Positions 6,758 to 15,850 are shown, counted from the stretch's first letter. The stretch is DNA of 29,280 bases from Chloroflexota bacterium (GCA_005882715.1 VBEI01000098.1:5173-34452); one strand, 5' to 3'. Translations and numbers: made by a program. The notes: generated from the letters alone by a model not told the origin.

Positions 6758-8077
6758 CTATACCGAAATTCCGTAAAGTCTTTTCGCTTCTGACTTCAGC
6801 TCCCCTCTAAAGTCGGGATGCGCCACGCCGATCAGCTCGCCGATACGTTCGCGCACCGTCTTGCCGCGCAGCGAGGCGATACCGTGTTCCGTGACGACGT
6901 AGTCCACGAGAGTGCGCGGCACAGTCACCAATGTGCCCTCGGGAAGGAGCGGTACGATTCGCGTGACCCGTTCGCTGTCGATCAGGTGACTTGATGGGAG
7001 CACAATGATCGATCGCCCTCCGCGTGAGTACTGGGCTGCGATCATGAAGGCTGTTTGCCCGCCGACGCCCGTCCACACCTTGTGCCCGATCGACTCGGAG
7101 GCGATCTGCCCTGTCAGGTCCACCAGCAGAGCATTATTGACCGCGACGAGATTGTCTTGCTGGAGTAGCAACCGCACGTCATCCGTGTATCCGAAGTCGT
7201 AGAGTTCAAAGACCGGGTTGCCGTCGATGAGCCGCATCTCTTCTTCGTCGAGGGCCACAAGCGCACTGCCAACAACCTTCTCACGGTGGAGCGTCTTGTA
7301 TTTACCGGTGACCACGCCGTTCCGCACGAGATTGGCGATGCCGCCGGTGATCAACTCCGTCTGGACGCCTAGATCATGCTTCTCGCCAAGGTAGAGCCCA
7401 AGCGCGCTCGACACTGTCCCCACTCCCATCTGCACGGTGTCCCGGTCATGCACAAGTTCCGAAGCGACAAGCGTGCAGGCCACCTCGACAACGAGAGTCT
7501 CCTCATCGGTGCGAGGAGGTATCGGCAGGTTTCCGGTTGGCCGCGCCGCCTCGCAGAAGAGGTCGACCTCCCCAACGTGGATGAAGTTGTCCCCTCCTGT
7601 GCGGATGAAGTTCTCGTGCACTTCGGCGATCACGCTGCTGGCGCCTTGCGCCAACCGCTTCGATATCCAGACGCCGGGGCCGAAGCTGCAGTAGCCCTGC
7701 TTGTCGGGCGGAGAGAGCGGGACCATGAAAACATCGAGAGGGCGGTCGTACCCGGGCGCAACTTCGTCTGCGCGCCAGCGGCCGATTGGCAAGTAGTCGA
7801 CCTTGCCGGCTTGCACCATTTCACGGTTCAGTGGCGTGGCGTAGTTATCGCGGACGGCGAACCCGTTCTCTTCACCGGGCCGCAGCCACGCGAACAGTCC
7901 CGCCGCATGTTCGACTTCTACACCATTCAGGTGGCTCCCACGTGCATACAGCGCTTCGCAGAGCGTAAACGGCGTGCAGGTGAAGGGTGCGACGCCCACA
8001 CGGTGCCCTGATTCAACTATTTTGACCGCCTCTGCCGCTGACGTGAACTTGTCGCCGATCTGAGAGCGCCAGTCCAT
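6758..8077 (-). CDS. Acetyl-CoA hydrolase/CoA-transferase family (4-hydroxybutyrate CoA-transferase-like)
   Basis: The 439-residue protein has the layout of cat1/4-hydroxybutyrate CoA-transferases: Q-M-G-V-G-T-V near 216-222, Glu241 in Q-T-E-L-I-T-G-G (position of the CoA-accepting glutamate), G-V-G-G-Q near 337-341, G-G-R-S-I-I-V-L, and a C-terminal V-V-T-E-H-G-I-A-S-L-R-G-K followed by A-H-P-D-F-R. The family moves CoA between acetyl-CoA and another carboxylate through a glutamyl-CoA intermediate. The acceptor acid is unknown. A strong ribosome binding site AGGAGG (8083-8088 on the reverse strand) lies 5 bases before the ATG, making this start secure. The gene stands alone, convergent with the translin gene. 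Confidence 0.9.
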   Translation of the reverse strand: MDWRSQIGDKFTSAAEAVKIVESGHRVGVAPFTCTPFTLCEALYARGSHLNGVEVEHAAGLFAWLRPGEENGFAVRDNYATPLNREMVQAGKVDYLPIGRWRADEVAPGYDRPLDVFMVPLSPPDKQGYCSFGPGVWISKRLAQGASSVIAEVHENFIRTGGDNFIHVGEVDLFCEAARPTGNLPIPPRTDEETLVVEVACTLVASELVHDRDTVQMGVGTVSSALGLYLGEKHDLGVQTELITGGIANLVRNGVVTGKYKTLHREKVVGSALVALDEEEMRLIDGNPVFELYDFGYTDDVRLLLQQDNLVAVNNALLVDLTGQIASESIGHKVWTGVGGQTAFMIAAQYSRGGRSIIVLPSSHLIDSERVTRIVPLLPEGTLVTVPRTLVDYVVTEHGIASLRGKTVRERIGELIGVAHPDFRGELKSEAKRLYGISV

Positions 8078-8111
8078 CTGAGCCTCCTAAGAACAGCGAG
8101 CGAACGGGCCA

Positions 8112-8138
8112 ATTGTAGCACCGTCATTTCCCGCCCAA
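8112..8138 (-). promoter_or_regulatory. Candidate promoter of the CoA-transferase gene
   Basis: On the reverse strand, TACAAT (8112-8117) is preceded by TTGGGC (8133-8138) with a 15-base spacer. This lies 35-61 bases ahead of the start codon and upstream of a perfect AGGAGG. The -10 match is good, while the spacer is short. Confidence 0.4.
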
Positions 8139-8179
8139 TCGGCTCCGGTGGGCCTGCCAGGGCGCGTAGAAAGGCTGGC

Positions 8180-9691
8180 TCAGCGTGTTACCAGCGTCTG
8201 CGCGCCCGGCGTGCGCCGCACTTCTGGTGCAGAGATGCGTGGACCGAAGACTGCTTCGTCCTCGTTCTCTTCGTAGAAGCCATCCGGGCTGCGGCGGATC
8301 ACCATCAGAAAGGCTTGTACGACCTTCGGGTCGAACTGGGTGCCGGAGTAGCCGGCGATTTCAGTAAGCGCTTCGTCGCGCAGTATGGCATCGCGATAAG
8401 GCCTGCGCGAGGTCATTGCGTCATAGGCATCAACGACGGCGAAGACCCGTGCGCCCAAAGGTATCTCCTCACCGACGAGCCCGCGCGGGTAACCGGTCCC
8501 GTCGAAGTGCTCATGGTGTGCGTAGACAATCTCAGCCGCGTTCTGGAAAAAATCGATTCCCTTTAGGATCTGGTAGCCAAGTTCCGAGTGACGGCGCATC
8601 TCTTTCCACTCATCGGCATCTAAGGACGCGGACTTGCGAAGGATGCTGTCGGCGACGCCGATCTTGCCGATGTCGTGGAGCGCTGCCGCGTATTCGATTT
8701 CGGACACGTTCTCGCTCGAAAGTTGCATAAAGCGCGCTACCTCTGCTGCTGTTCGGGCTACCCGGCGAGCGTGGCGATGGGTCATCTTGTCGCGCACGTC
8801 CAGAGCGGTGGAGAGGACCTCGACCACCGCGGCGGCCAGCCGGTCGTCACGCCTGTCGCCGCGTCCCTGCTTGAATCCCTTGCGCTCCAATTTGTTGGCG
8901 TAAAGCTTCGTGTCTGCCCAGTGGGTAATCTCTTCAACTGTGCTGCCACCCCAGGGATAGCCGCTGCTGCCGATCGAAACGCCTAGGTATATGCTCGCGT
9001 GTTCCGTCTCACAGATCGGTGTGTCCGCTAACTTCTGCCAGAGTTGAAGTGAGAACAGCTCGGCCTCGCGCCGGTCGGCGCCGGGCATGATCACGGCAAA
9101 TTCATCCCCGCCCAGGCGTGCGGTGACATGACCGTCCCCTGAGGAGCTATTCAGGATCCGTGCGAAGCTGCGAAGCACTTTGTCTCCCACCAGGTGGCCG
9201 AATTCGTCGTTGATCGCCTTGAGGTCGTCGACATCGATCATCAGTATCGAGAGCGGCTCACTCTTGGTCTCGGCCCGCCTAAGCTCGGCGGAGAGCCGCT
9301 CGTAGTAGAACCGGCGGTTTTGCAGCTGGGTAAGCTCATCGCGTGTGGCGACGTCAAGTAACTCGGCACGCTGATTCAACCATTGAGTGCGTACCTGTTT
9401 CCGTTCGTGCGTAAGGCGTCGCTCGGTCCGGTACAGGGCGATCTCCACAATTATGCCCGCGATACCCAACAACGCTACCTCGCCCGTAAGAACCGCGAAA
9501 ATGATCTCGGAGGGGAGCATGAAGGCAGACACCGCGCTAGCCGCGGCAGCAACCGGTAGCGCCACCGCCCAGCGGAGCAGCCGAAAGGAACGCGTCTCGG
9601 ATATTGAGAGTGATTCTTCCGCGTTTTCCGCTGCGGGCTCTTCTGAAGGTTGTCCGCCTACCATTGTCGCTTTCGTCCCTCTACAGGGCAT
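8180..9691 (-). CDS. Membrane-anchored GGDEF / HD-GYP c-di-GMP turnover protein
   Basis: The 503-residue protein has two N-terminal membrane helices (about 40-60 and 62-86), a helical linker, a GGDEF domain (about 113-270) and an HD-GYP domain (about 285-490). The synthase signature G-G-D-E-F is intact at 194-198. The phosphodiesterase motifs are also intact: H-D at 339-340, H-H-E at 392-394, D-G-T-G-Y-P at 397-402 and D-A-Y-D-A-M near 421. It may therefore both make and degrade c-di-GMP. I see no RxxD inhibitory site just before GGDEF. The ATG at 9691 is used; ATG 9664 (GAGGGA about 12 bases upstream) is an alternative start that keeps all domains. The gene is divergent from uvrA. Confidence 0.9.
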   Translation of the reverse strand: MPCRGTKATMVGGQPSEEPAAENAEESLSISETRSFRLLRWAVALPVAAAASAVSAFMLPSEIIFAVLTGEVALLGIAGIIVEIALYRTERRLTHERKQVRTQWLNQRAELLDVATRDELTQLQNRRFYYERLSAELRRAETKSEPLSILMIDVDDLKAINDEFGHLVGDKVLRSFARILNSSSGDGHVTARLGGDEFAVIMPGADRREAELFSLQLWQKLADTPICETEHASIYLGVSIGSSGYPWGGSTVEEITHWADTKLYANKLERKGFKQGRGDRRDDRLAAAVVEVLSTALDVRDKMTHRHARRVARTAAEVARFMQLSSENVSEIEYAAALHDIGKIGVADSILRKSASLDADEWKEMRRHSELGYQILKGIDFFQNAAEIVYAHHEHFDGTGYPRGLVGEEIPLGARVFAVVDAYDAMTSRRPYRDAILRDEALTEIAGYSGTQFDPKVVQAFLMVIRRSPDGFYEENEDEAVFGPRISAPEVRRTPGAQTLVTR

Positions 9692-9836
9692 TTACTCTTG
9701 TTACACTGTCTCCAATAATTCGGACGCGCCCGAACGAATTGACGTTACCGGCGTTCAAGGCGTGGTGCTGCTGTATTTACTTGATATTTACATAAATGCT
9801 GCCATCGCCGGGCGCTTAGCTGGAGTTCTAAAACGG

Positions 9837-9866
9837 TTGTTCTAATTTGCGCTGACCGGATACAAT
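9837..9866 (+). promoter_or_regulatory. Candidate promoter of uvrA
   Basis: TTGTTC (9837-9842) and TACAAT (9861-9866) are separated by 18 bases, in a locally AT-richer stretch between divergent genes. The -10 lies about 29 bases ahead of the uvrA ATG, so the leader would be very short, which fits the absence of a clear ribosome binding site. I see no obvious SOS-type operator. Confidence 0.45.
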
Positions 9867-9895
9867 ACTAGTGAACGCCCAGCAGCAAGCACACT

Positions 9896-12817
9896 ATGCC
9901 TCACGACTTCATCATCGTTCGCGGTGCCCGCGAGCATAACCTCAAGAATATCGACGTCCAGATTCCTCGCGAGAAGCTGGTCGTCATAACAGGCGTCTCC
10001 GGGTCCGGCAAGTCTTCGCTTGCCTTCGACACGATTTACGCCGAAGGGCAGCGCCGGTACGTGGAGAGCCTCTCTGCCTACGCGCGCCAGTTCCTTGGGC
10101 TGATGGAAAAGCCCGACGTCGACCACATTGAGGGCCTGTCACCGGCCATTTCCATCGACCAGAAAGGCGCCTCGCGCAATCCGCGCTCGACTGTCGCTAC
10201 CCAGACCGAGATCTACGACTACCTTCGGCTTCTGTACGCTCGCGCCGGCCGGCCGCATTGCCCGCAGTGCGGGAAGCCGATCCAGCGCCAGACCGTCCAG
10301 CAGATTGTCGACTCGGTGCTTGAACTGCCGCCGGGCAGGCGATTGATGGTGCTCGCCCCCATCGTCCGCGACCGCAAGGGTGAGTACCACAAGGTATTCG
10401 AGGACGCGAGAAAGGCCGGGTTCGTGCGGGTCCGCGTAGACGGACAGGTCAGAGACCTTGACGAGCAGATAACACTCGATCGCTACAAGATGCACTCGAT
10501 TGACGTCGTCGTCGACCGCGTGATCATCGAGGAGCAGCCCGAGCACGATTCTGCCCGCTCACGCCTCACAGACTCGGTCGAGACGGCTTTGCGGCTCGGC
10601 TCCGGCATCTTGGTTGTGCAGCTCCTCGAAGACAAAGCCAAGGGCCAGGCCGAGGAAGAGCGGACCTACTCTGAGCATTTCGCCTGCGTGGACTGCGGGC
10701 TGTCGTTTGGTGAGCTCGAGCCGCGCAACTTCAGCTTCAACAGCCCGCACGGCGCCTGCCGCGAATGCACGGGTCTGGGCGTAAAGATGGAGCTCGATCC
10801 GGAGCTGGTGATCCCCAACAAGAATCTCGCGCTCGCGGAAGGCGCTGTGCAGCCCTGGGCTCGAACCAGCACAGTCTCTACGTGGTACATGCGCATGTTG
10901 GAGGCGTTGGCCAGAAAGCACCGCTTCTCAATCCATGCTCCCATAAAGGAGCTGACTCCTGAGCAACTCAACTATGTGCTTTACGGCGATCGCGGCGAGA
11001 TCACGATCACGTACACGGGTTCGGGCGGGCACGACAACCGCTGGAACACGACTTTCGAGGGGGTAATCCCGAACCTTTCTCGTCGCTACAAAGAGACCGA
11101 CTCCGACTACATTCGCACGGAGATCGAGAAGTACATGGCAGAGAACCCCTGCCCTGCCTGCGGTGGCGCTCGTCTCAAGCCCGAATCGCTCGCAGTGACT
11201 GTGGATGAGCGCAACATTTCTGCGGTGACGAAGTTCTCGATTGATGATGCGCTCGGCTGGGTGGAGCGTCTGCAGGCCCGCAGTTCGCCGCTAAGTGAGA
11301 GAGAGCGCACAATCGCATATCAGATTCTGAAGGAGATCCGCTCGCGGCTCACGTTTCTGCGCGACGTCGGACTCGATTACCTCACGCTCGAGCGGCGAAC
11401 GGGTACCCTCGCCGGCGGCGAGGCGCAACGCATTCGTCTAGCGACGCAGATCGGCTCCTCGCTCATGGGAGTGCTATACGTCTGCGATGAGCCTTCGGTT
11501 GGTCTCCATCCGGCAGACGACGAGCGGCTTATCACCACGCTCAAGCGCTTGCGTGACCTGGGGAATACAGTACTGGTCGTCGAACACGATGAAGCGATGA
11601 TGCGAGCCGCCGACTATCTGATCGACCTCGGCCCCGGCGCCGGCGAGCAGGGCGGCCGCCTTGTCTCCGCCGGCTCGATTCGCGATGTCGAGACGACGCC
11701 CGAATCGGTTACGGGCCAGTACTTGAGCGGCGCGCGTGAGATCCCGCTTCCGTCAGCTCGCCGGTCGGGCAACGGCAAGACCGTCGTTGTGCAGGGCGCG
11801 CGCGCGAACAATCTCAAGAACATCGATGTCCGTATTCCCCTCGGCCGGTTCGTCTGCGTGTCCGGGGTATCAGGTTCAGGCAAGTCGACGCTGGTGACGG
11901 ACATCCTCTCGAAAAAGGCTGCGCAGCTACTTTACGGCGCGCGCGACAGGCCCGGCGAATGCGATGCAATCACGGGCCTCGAACAGCTGGATAAAGTCGT
12001 TGTGATCGACCAGTCCCCGATCGGCCGCACACCCCGCTCCAACCCTGCTACCTACACCGGCACCTTTACGCCGATGCGCGAGATGTTCGCTTCTGTGCCG
12101 GAAGCGCGCCTGCGCGGCTACAAACCCGGCCGCTTCTCGTTCAATGTCAAGGGCGGCCGCTGCGAGGCGTGTCAGGGCGAGGGCTACATCCAGATCGAGA
12201 TGCAGTTCCTTCCTGACGTCGAGGTGCCTTGCGAGGTATGTCACGGCGCTCGCTACAACCGCGAGGCTCTCGAGATTCACTTCCGCGGAAAGAACATCGC
12301 GGAGGTACTGGACATGACGGTCGAGCAGGCCGTGCAGTTCTTCGAGGCGTTCCCGCGCATCCGGACGAAGCTCCAGACACTCCACGATGTTGGGCTCGGC
12401 TACATCCGCATCGGCCAGCCGGCGACGACGCTCTCAGGCGGCGAGGCCCAGCGCGTGAAGCTCGCGACGGAGCTGTCGCGCCGGGCTACCGGCCGGACGC
12501 TCTACATCCTCGACGAGCCAACCACGGGACTCTCTTTCGAGGACGTGAACGCGCTCATGGGTGTACTGCACAGGCTGGTCGACGCGGGCAACACCGTCCT
12601 CATCATCGAGCACCATCTCGACGTCATCAAGCAGGCGGACCACATAATCGACCTCGGGCCGATGGGCGGCGATCGAGGCGGCGAGATCGTCGCTGAAGGG
12701 ACGCCGGAAGAAGTGGCTGATATCGACGAGAGCTTGACGGGGCAGTATCTGAGAGGCGTTCTCAAGCGGCGGCGCGTACGGGAGAACGCGGCCGTCGCGG
12801 CCGCCGCATCAGAGTGA
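9896..12817 (+). CDS. uvrA: Excinuclease ABC subunit A (UvrA)
   Basis: The 973-residue length and motif order are those of full UvrA, the damage-recognition ATPase of nucleotide excision repair. The first ATPase module has Walker A at 33-40 (G-V-S-G-S-G-K-S), and a second Walker A starts G-V-S-G-S-G-K-S-T in the C-terminal half. Two L-S/A-G-G-E-A-Q-R signatures and two D-E-P Walker B motifs follow. Zinc modules are seen at Cys264/267/288/291, at a C-P-A-C-G-G site, and at a C-E-A-C...C-E-V-C site in the C-terminal half. The ATG lacks a recognisable Shine-Dalgarno. The stop codon overlaps the GTG of the next gene. uvrB is not in the window. Confidence 0.98.
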   Translation: MPHDFIIVRGAREHNLKNIDVQIPREKLVVITGVSGSGKSSLAFDTIYAEGQRRYVESLSAYARQFLGLMEKPDVDHIEGLSPAISIDQKGASRNPRSTVATQTEIYDYLRLLYARAGRPHCPQCGKPIQRQTVQQIVDSVLELPPGRRLMVLAPIVRDRKGEYHKVFEDARKAGFVRVRVDGQVRDLDEQITLDRYKMHSIDVVVDRVIIEEQPEHDSARSRLTDSVETALRLGSGILVVQLLEDKAKGQAEEERTYSEHFACVDCGLSFGELEPRNFSFNSPHGACRECTGLGVKMELDPELVIPNKNLALAEGAVQPWARTSTVSTWYMRMLEALARKHRFSIHAPIKELTPEQLNYVLYGDRGEITITYTGSGGHDNRWNTTFEGVIPNLSRRYKETDSDYIRTEIEKYMAENPCPACGGARLKPESLAVTVDERNISAVTKFSIDDALGWVERLQARSSPLSERERTIAYQILKEIRSRLTFLRDVGLDYLTLERRTGTLAGGEAQRIRLATQIGSSLMGVLYVCDEPSVGLHPADDERLITTLKRLRDLGNTVLVVEHDEAMMRAADYLIDLGPGAGEQGGRLVSAGSIRDVETTPESVTGQYLSGAREIPLPSARRSGNGKTVVVQGARANNLKNIDVRIPLGRFVCVSGVSGSGKSTLVTDILSKKAAQLLYGARDRPGECDAITGLEQLDKVVVIDQSPIGRTPRSNPATYTGTFTPMREMFASVPEARLRGYKPGRFSFNVKGGRCEACQGEGYIQIEMQFLPDVEVPCEVCHGARYNREALEIHFRGKNIAEVLDMTVEQAVQFFEAFPRIRTKLQTLHDVGLGYIRIGQPATTLSGGEAQRVKLATELSRRATGRTLYILDEPTTGLSFEDVNALMGVLHRLVDAGNTVLIIEHHLDVIKQADHIIDLGPMGGDRGGEIVAEGTPEEVADIDESLTGQYLRGVLKRRRVRENAAVAAAASE

Positions 12818-13320
12818 CCCTCTTCGCGGTCCGCCTTCCGCAGCACCAAGCGCGACTGGTCGCTCTCGCGATCTCTTACCACCTCTCGCGGCCCGGCTCC
12901 GAGATCGATCCCGAGACGCTATCCAACTACCGGCATGGGCTCACGGAGCTTCGGCCTGCGCTCGACACGCAACTTAACGGCGATTCCGCAGTCCTCGAGC
13001 TCTCTCCGTTACAGACGACCCTGTTGGCGACCGCTCTCTCGTCGGTCGCGAGCGAGCTGAAGATGTACTCAGTATTCGACACTATGGCGGGGCAGAGTAG
13101 GCGGCCGCGCTCGACAGCCCCAGGGTTCGACGAGCGGTTGCGCACGCTTTTTCCGGAGGTGGCCGGCGACCCCGATTACGCTTCCCAGCTGGCCGGAGAC
13201 ATCATCATGCTCCGGCGCGATCTGCCTTTGGGGCGCGCCCAAGAGGTGATTAAGGAGCAGCGAGAGGCGGCAGCGGCGAGGCGCGATCGCAAGAGGTGGT
13301 GGCAGTTCTGGAGGCGCTGA
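12814..13320 (+). CDS. Unknown protein coupled to uvrA
   Basis: The 168-residue protein starts at a GTG overlapping the uvrA stop (GTGA), so it is probably translationally coupled to uvrA. It is mostly helical, with no signal peptide, no membrane segment and no cofactor motif. The C terminus is very basic and aromatic, ending in a short K-R-W-W-Q-F-W-R-R tail that could contact membrane lipid or nucleic acid. I do not recognise the family. Its position suggests a link to DNA repair, but only by association. Confidence 0.7.
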   Translation: MTLFAVRLPQHQARLVALAISYHLSRPGSEIDPETLSNYRHGLTELRPALDTQLNGDSAVLELSPLQTTLLATALSSVASELKMYSVFDTMAGQSRRPRSTAPGFDERLRTLFPEVAGDPDYASQLAGDIIMLRRDLPLGRAQEVIKEQREAAAARRDRKRWWQFWRR

Positions 13321-13325
13321 TTGCC

Positions 13326-13354
13326 TTGACCCTACAACCTATCCGCAGTACATT
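13326..13354 (+). promoter_or_regulatory. Candidate promoter of the ferredoxin gene
   Basis: TTGACC (13326-13331) and TACATT (13349-13354) are spaced by 17 bases, in the 115-base gap after the uvrA operon. This suggests the ferredoxin has its own transcript with a leader of about 75 bases. A second TTGACA at 13353-13358 has no matching -10. Confidence 0.5.
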
Positions 13355-13435
13355 GACATCGGCAAAGCGAATTGCGCACTTTCCACTGAAGAAGGTTCCC
13401 ATTGACCCCGCGCGAAGTCACGAAGAGGTGCTGAC

Positions 13436-13726
13436 ATGACCTACGTGATCACTGACCCCTGTATCGATGTCTTAGACAAGTCCTGCGTTGAAGTCTGCCC
13501 GGTCGACTGCATTCATTACGAAGAGGGCGTCGACCGTAAGTTGTTCATCGACCCCGATGAATGCATCGACTGCGGTGCTTGCGAGCCCGTATGCCCCGTG
13601 ACCGCCATCTTCGCCGAGGATGACGTGCCGCCGGACCAGGCGGCCTACACGGAGATGGATGCGCTGTGGTTCAAAGATCCAGAGGCGGCGCGCGCAAAGG
13701 TAAACGAACTCAAGCCCCCGGCCTAG
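13436..13726 (+). CDS. fdxA: Seven-iron ferredoxin (3Fe-4S/4Fe-4S), FdxA-like
   Basis: The 96-residue protein has cysteines at 9, 17, 21, 25 and 43, 46, 49, 53. The first cluster motif lacks the second cysteine of a normal CxxC (Cys9 is followed by I-D-V-L-D-K-S before Cys17), which is the arrangement in FdxA-type 7Fe ferredoxins. Cys9, Cys17 and Cys53 are then expected to bind a [3Fe-4S] cluster, and the rest a [4Fe-4S] cluster. It is a soluble low-potential electron carrier whose partner is not evident here. A ribosome binding site AAGAGG precedes the ATG. Confidence 0.93.
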   Translation: MTYVITDPCIDVLDKSCVEVCPVDCIHYEEGVDRKLFIDPDECIDCGACEPVCPVTAIFAEDDVPPDQAAYTEMDALWFKDPEAARAKVNELKPPA

Positions 13727-13780
13727 GCAACGCCCGGTTAAACGGAACTCGCGAGGCGGCCTCATCGCCCGTCTCTTTCT

Positions 13781-14389
13781 CTACTCGCCCTCTTGCCAGC
13801 CCGCGCCGATCTCCGGTCGCCGCCATGCGGGATCAGGCCGCCAGTCCTCCCAGCGCTCGTCGAACGGCGGCTCTCGGGCTAGCAATTGCGCGAGCGCCCG
13901 CTCACCTTCAGCGCGGATCTCGAGCATCTGCTCGGGCGAGTAGACGCCCTTCGCCAGCGCCTCTTCGAACTCGTCTTCGTCTTTCCAGCGCCACGAGGTC
14001 AAATCGGGCTCGACCACGATGTCCAGCGTTTGGTCCATATAGTCGAACCCGATCGGCGTCCGGCGAAACGGCTCCTCGAGGTTGATATACCAACACATCA
14101 GGTCCCACCGCTGGCGCCAGATGAGCAGTACTGAGTGGCCTTGTCCGGGCAGAATCAGGCGAAGGGCGTCTTCGGTCAAGGCAGCGTCGTGAAGCTGCCA
14201 CGGCTGGTCCGGTAGCCGAACGAGGCGGCCGTCCAGGCTCCGCGGACGCTTCCAGGGCGCCCCGGCAGGCTGGTACAGCGCCAGCAGATCGGGCTCATCG
14301 CGAACGATCGTGAGCGCGCGGACAGTCCAGACTTTGCCCTGCCAGATCTCGCGGACGGTGACGGGGTTGCCGGCACTCCAGCGACTCAT
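13781..14389 (-). CDS. DUF402 family protein (FomD-like fold)
   Basis: The 202-residue protein starts at an ATG whose bases overlap the glyS stop codon (ATGA). The frame is open further upstream, but inside glyS. The C-terminal half has the DUF402 hallmarks: C-W-Y-I-N-L, Y-M-D-Q-T-L-D-I-V-V, then W-R-W-K-D-E-D-E-F-E-E-A and a closing helix with R-A-E-G-E-R. DUF402 proteins are metal-dependent nucleoside di- or triphosphate phosphatases in characterised cases (FomD of fosfomycin biosynthesis and related proteins). No antibiotic genes are nearby, so a housekeeping phosphatase is the more likely reading. Coupling to glyS suggests constitutive expression. Confidence 0.82.
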   Translation of the reverse strand: MSRWSAGNPVTVREIWQGKVWTVRALTIVRDEPDLLALYQPAGAPWKRPRSLDGRLVRLPDQPWQLHDAALTEDALRLILPGQGHSVLLIWRQRWDLMCWYINLEEPFRRTPIGFDYMDQTLDIVVEPDLTSWRWKDEDEFEEALAKGVYSPEQMLEIRAEGERALAQLLAREPPFDERWEDWRPDPAWRRPEIGAGWQEGE

Positions 14390-15720
14390 TCCGCTGGTGC
14401 GGGATCCAGCTTGTCGCGTATCACCGCCACCAGCTTCGCGATGGGCGCCCGTGTCTGCTCCATCGAATCGCGTTCGCGAATCGTGACCGCTTCGTCCTGG
14501 AGCGTCTCGAAATCGATAGTGACTCCGAATGGGGTGCCGATCTCGTCTTGGCGGCGGTAGCGGCGGCCGATGCTTTGCGCGTCGTCGTACTGCGTCATGA
14601 AGTGCGGGCGCAACAGGTCCCACACTCGCCGCGCGGGAGGGACGAGCTGTTCGTTACGGGAGAGCGGAAGGACGGCGACCTTAACTGGCGCCAGCTCCGG
14701 CTTCAGACGGAGGACTACGCGCTTCTCGCCGCGCACCTCCTCCTCGGCGTAAGCGTCGATGAGGAGCGTGAGGAAGCAGCGGTCGATGCCCATCGCCGGC
14801 TCGATGACGTAGGGAATGATCTGCTGGTTCGTCGTCTCGTCGAAGTAGCGGAGTGTGCGGCCGGCGTGCCGTTCGTGCTGCTTTAGATCGAAGTCCGTGC
14901 GGTTGGCGATGCCTTCGACCTCGGAGAAACCAGCGAACGGGAAGTCGTACTCGATGTCCACCGTTCGCTTGGAATAGTGTGAGAGTTCTTCCTTGGGATG
15001 CTCGCGCAGTTGAAGATTTTCCTTGCGCACGCCGAGGCGGTCCGTCCACCAGTTGAGGCGCTCCTCGATCCAGCGCTCGTGCCACTCTTCGTCGGTGCCC
15101 GGCATCACGAAGTACTCCATCTCCATCATCTCGAACTCGCGGTCGCGGAAGATGAAATTTCCGGGGGTTATTTCATTACGGAAGGAGCGGCCGATCTGGG
15201 CGATGCCGAATGGCAGCTTGCGGCGGGTCGTTGTGAGCACGTTGTCGAAATTCACAAACATGCCCTGCGCCGTCTCGGGCCGCAGGTATACCTGGGACGC
15301 ATCGTCTTCGACGGGGCCGACGAAGGTCTTGAACATCAGGTTAAACATGCGGGCCTCTGTAAGCTCCCCGCCGCATTCCGGGCAGCGCCGCTCTCCTTTT
15401 TCGTTGGTCGTGATGTCATCAGTGCGGAAGCGGCGCTTGCAGTCCTTGCAGTCGGACATGGGATCGGCGAAGGTGGCGACGTGTCCGCTCGCCTCCCAGA
15501 CGCGGGGGTTCATGATGATCGACGTCTCGATGCCGACGACGTCGTCACGGAGCTGGACCATGGAGCGCCACCAGTCGCGCTTGATGTTGTTCTTGAGCTC
15601 GACGCCGAGGGGGCCGTAGTCCCAGAAGCCACCGATGCCGCCGTAGATCTCGGAGGACTGGAAGACGAAGCCGCGGCGCTTGCAGAGAGAGACGAAGGTT
15701 TCCATGTTTGGCTGGGTCAT
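14386..15720 (-). CDS. glyS: Glycyl-tRNA synthetase, alpha2 single-chain type
   Basis: The 444-residue class II synthetase charges tRNA-Gly with glycine. It has the typical N terminus (R-R-G-F-V-F-Q-S-S-E-I-Y-G-G), a zinc knuckle at Cys91/94/113/116, class II motif 2 (F-R-N-E-I-T-P and F-R-D-R-E-F-E-M-M-E-M-E) and motif 3 (A-M-G-I-D-R). The length matches the homodimeric type, not the split alpha/beta (GlyQ/GlyS) type of many bacteria. The gene overlaps the DUF402 gene by 4 bases. No T-box leader could be recognised on the correct strand. Confidence 0.97.
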   Translation of the reverse strand: MTQPNMETFVSLCKRRGFVFQSSEIYGGIGGFWDYGPLGVELKNNIKRDWWRSMVQLRDDVVGIETSIIMNPRVWEASGHVATFADPMSDCKDCKRRFRTDDITTNEKGERRCPECGGELTEARMFNLMFKTFVGPVEDDASQVYLRPETAQGMFVNFDNVLTTTRRKLPFGIAQIGRSFRNEITPGNFIFRDREFEMMEMEYFVMPGTDEEWHERWIEERLNWWTDRLGVRKENLQLREHPKEELSHYSKRTVDIEYDFPFAGFSEVEGIANRTDFDLKQHERHAGRTLRYFDETTNQQIIPYVIEPAMGIDRCFLTLLIDAYAEEEVRGEKRVVLRLKPELAPVKVAVLPLSRNEQLVPPARRVWDLLRPHFMTQYDDAQSIGRRYRRQDEIGTPFGVTIDFETLQDEAVTIRERDSMEQTRAPIAKLVAVIRDKLDPAPAE

Positions 15721-15788
15721 GCGGTATAGCGTACAGGGGAAATAGGAAAGGGGAAATGGGAACCAAGGAGCGAAGCAGCGACGAGGCC

Positions 15789-15850
15789 GATAGCTGGGCT
15801 GGGTGGTCCTGCTAGGCTATCACGCTGCGAAGTCGCCGAATTTGATAGCC
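15789..15850. repeat. Alternating inverted repeats between glyS and the c-di-AMP receptor gene
   Basis: GATAGC (15789-15794), GGCTATC (15815-15821) and GATAGCC (15844-15850) can form two mutually exclusive hairpins, sharing the middle arm. The stems are 6 and 7 bp with loops of about 21 bases. There is no T-run after either stem. The segment lies in the 164-base gap upstream of glyS on the reverse strand. Confidence 0.35.

Noticed and set aside
12229..12696. Forward frame of 155 codons inside uvrA
   Set aside because: Entirely inside the conserved C-terminal ATPase region of uvrA in another frame.
14998..15729. Long forward-strand frame opposite glyS
   Set aside because: It is antisense to a certain gene and its composition reflects the GC-rich codon pattern of the other strand.
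15789..15821. GGGTGGTCC resembling the T-box core upstream of glyS
   Set aside because: It is on the forward strand, while glyS is transcribed from the reverse strand, and the rest of the T-box pattern is missing.
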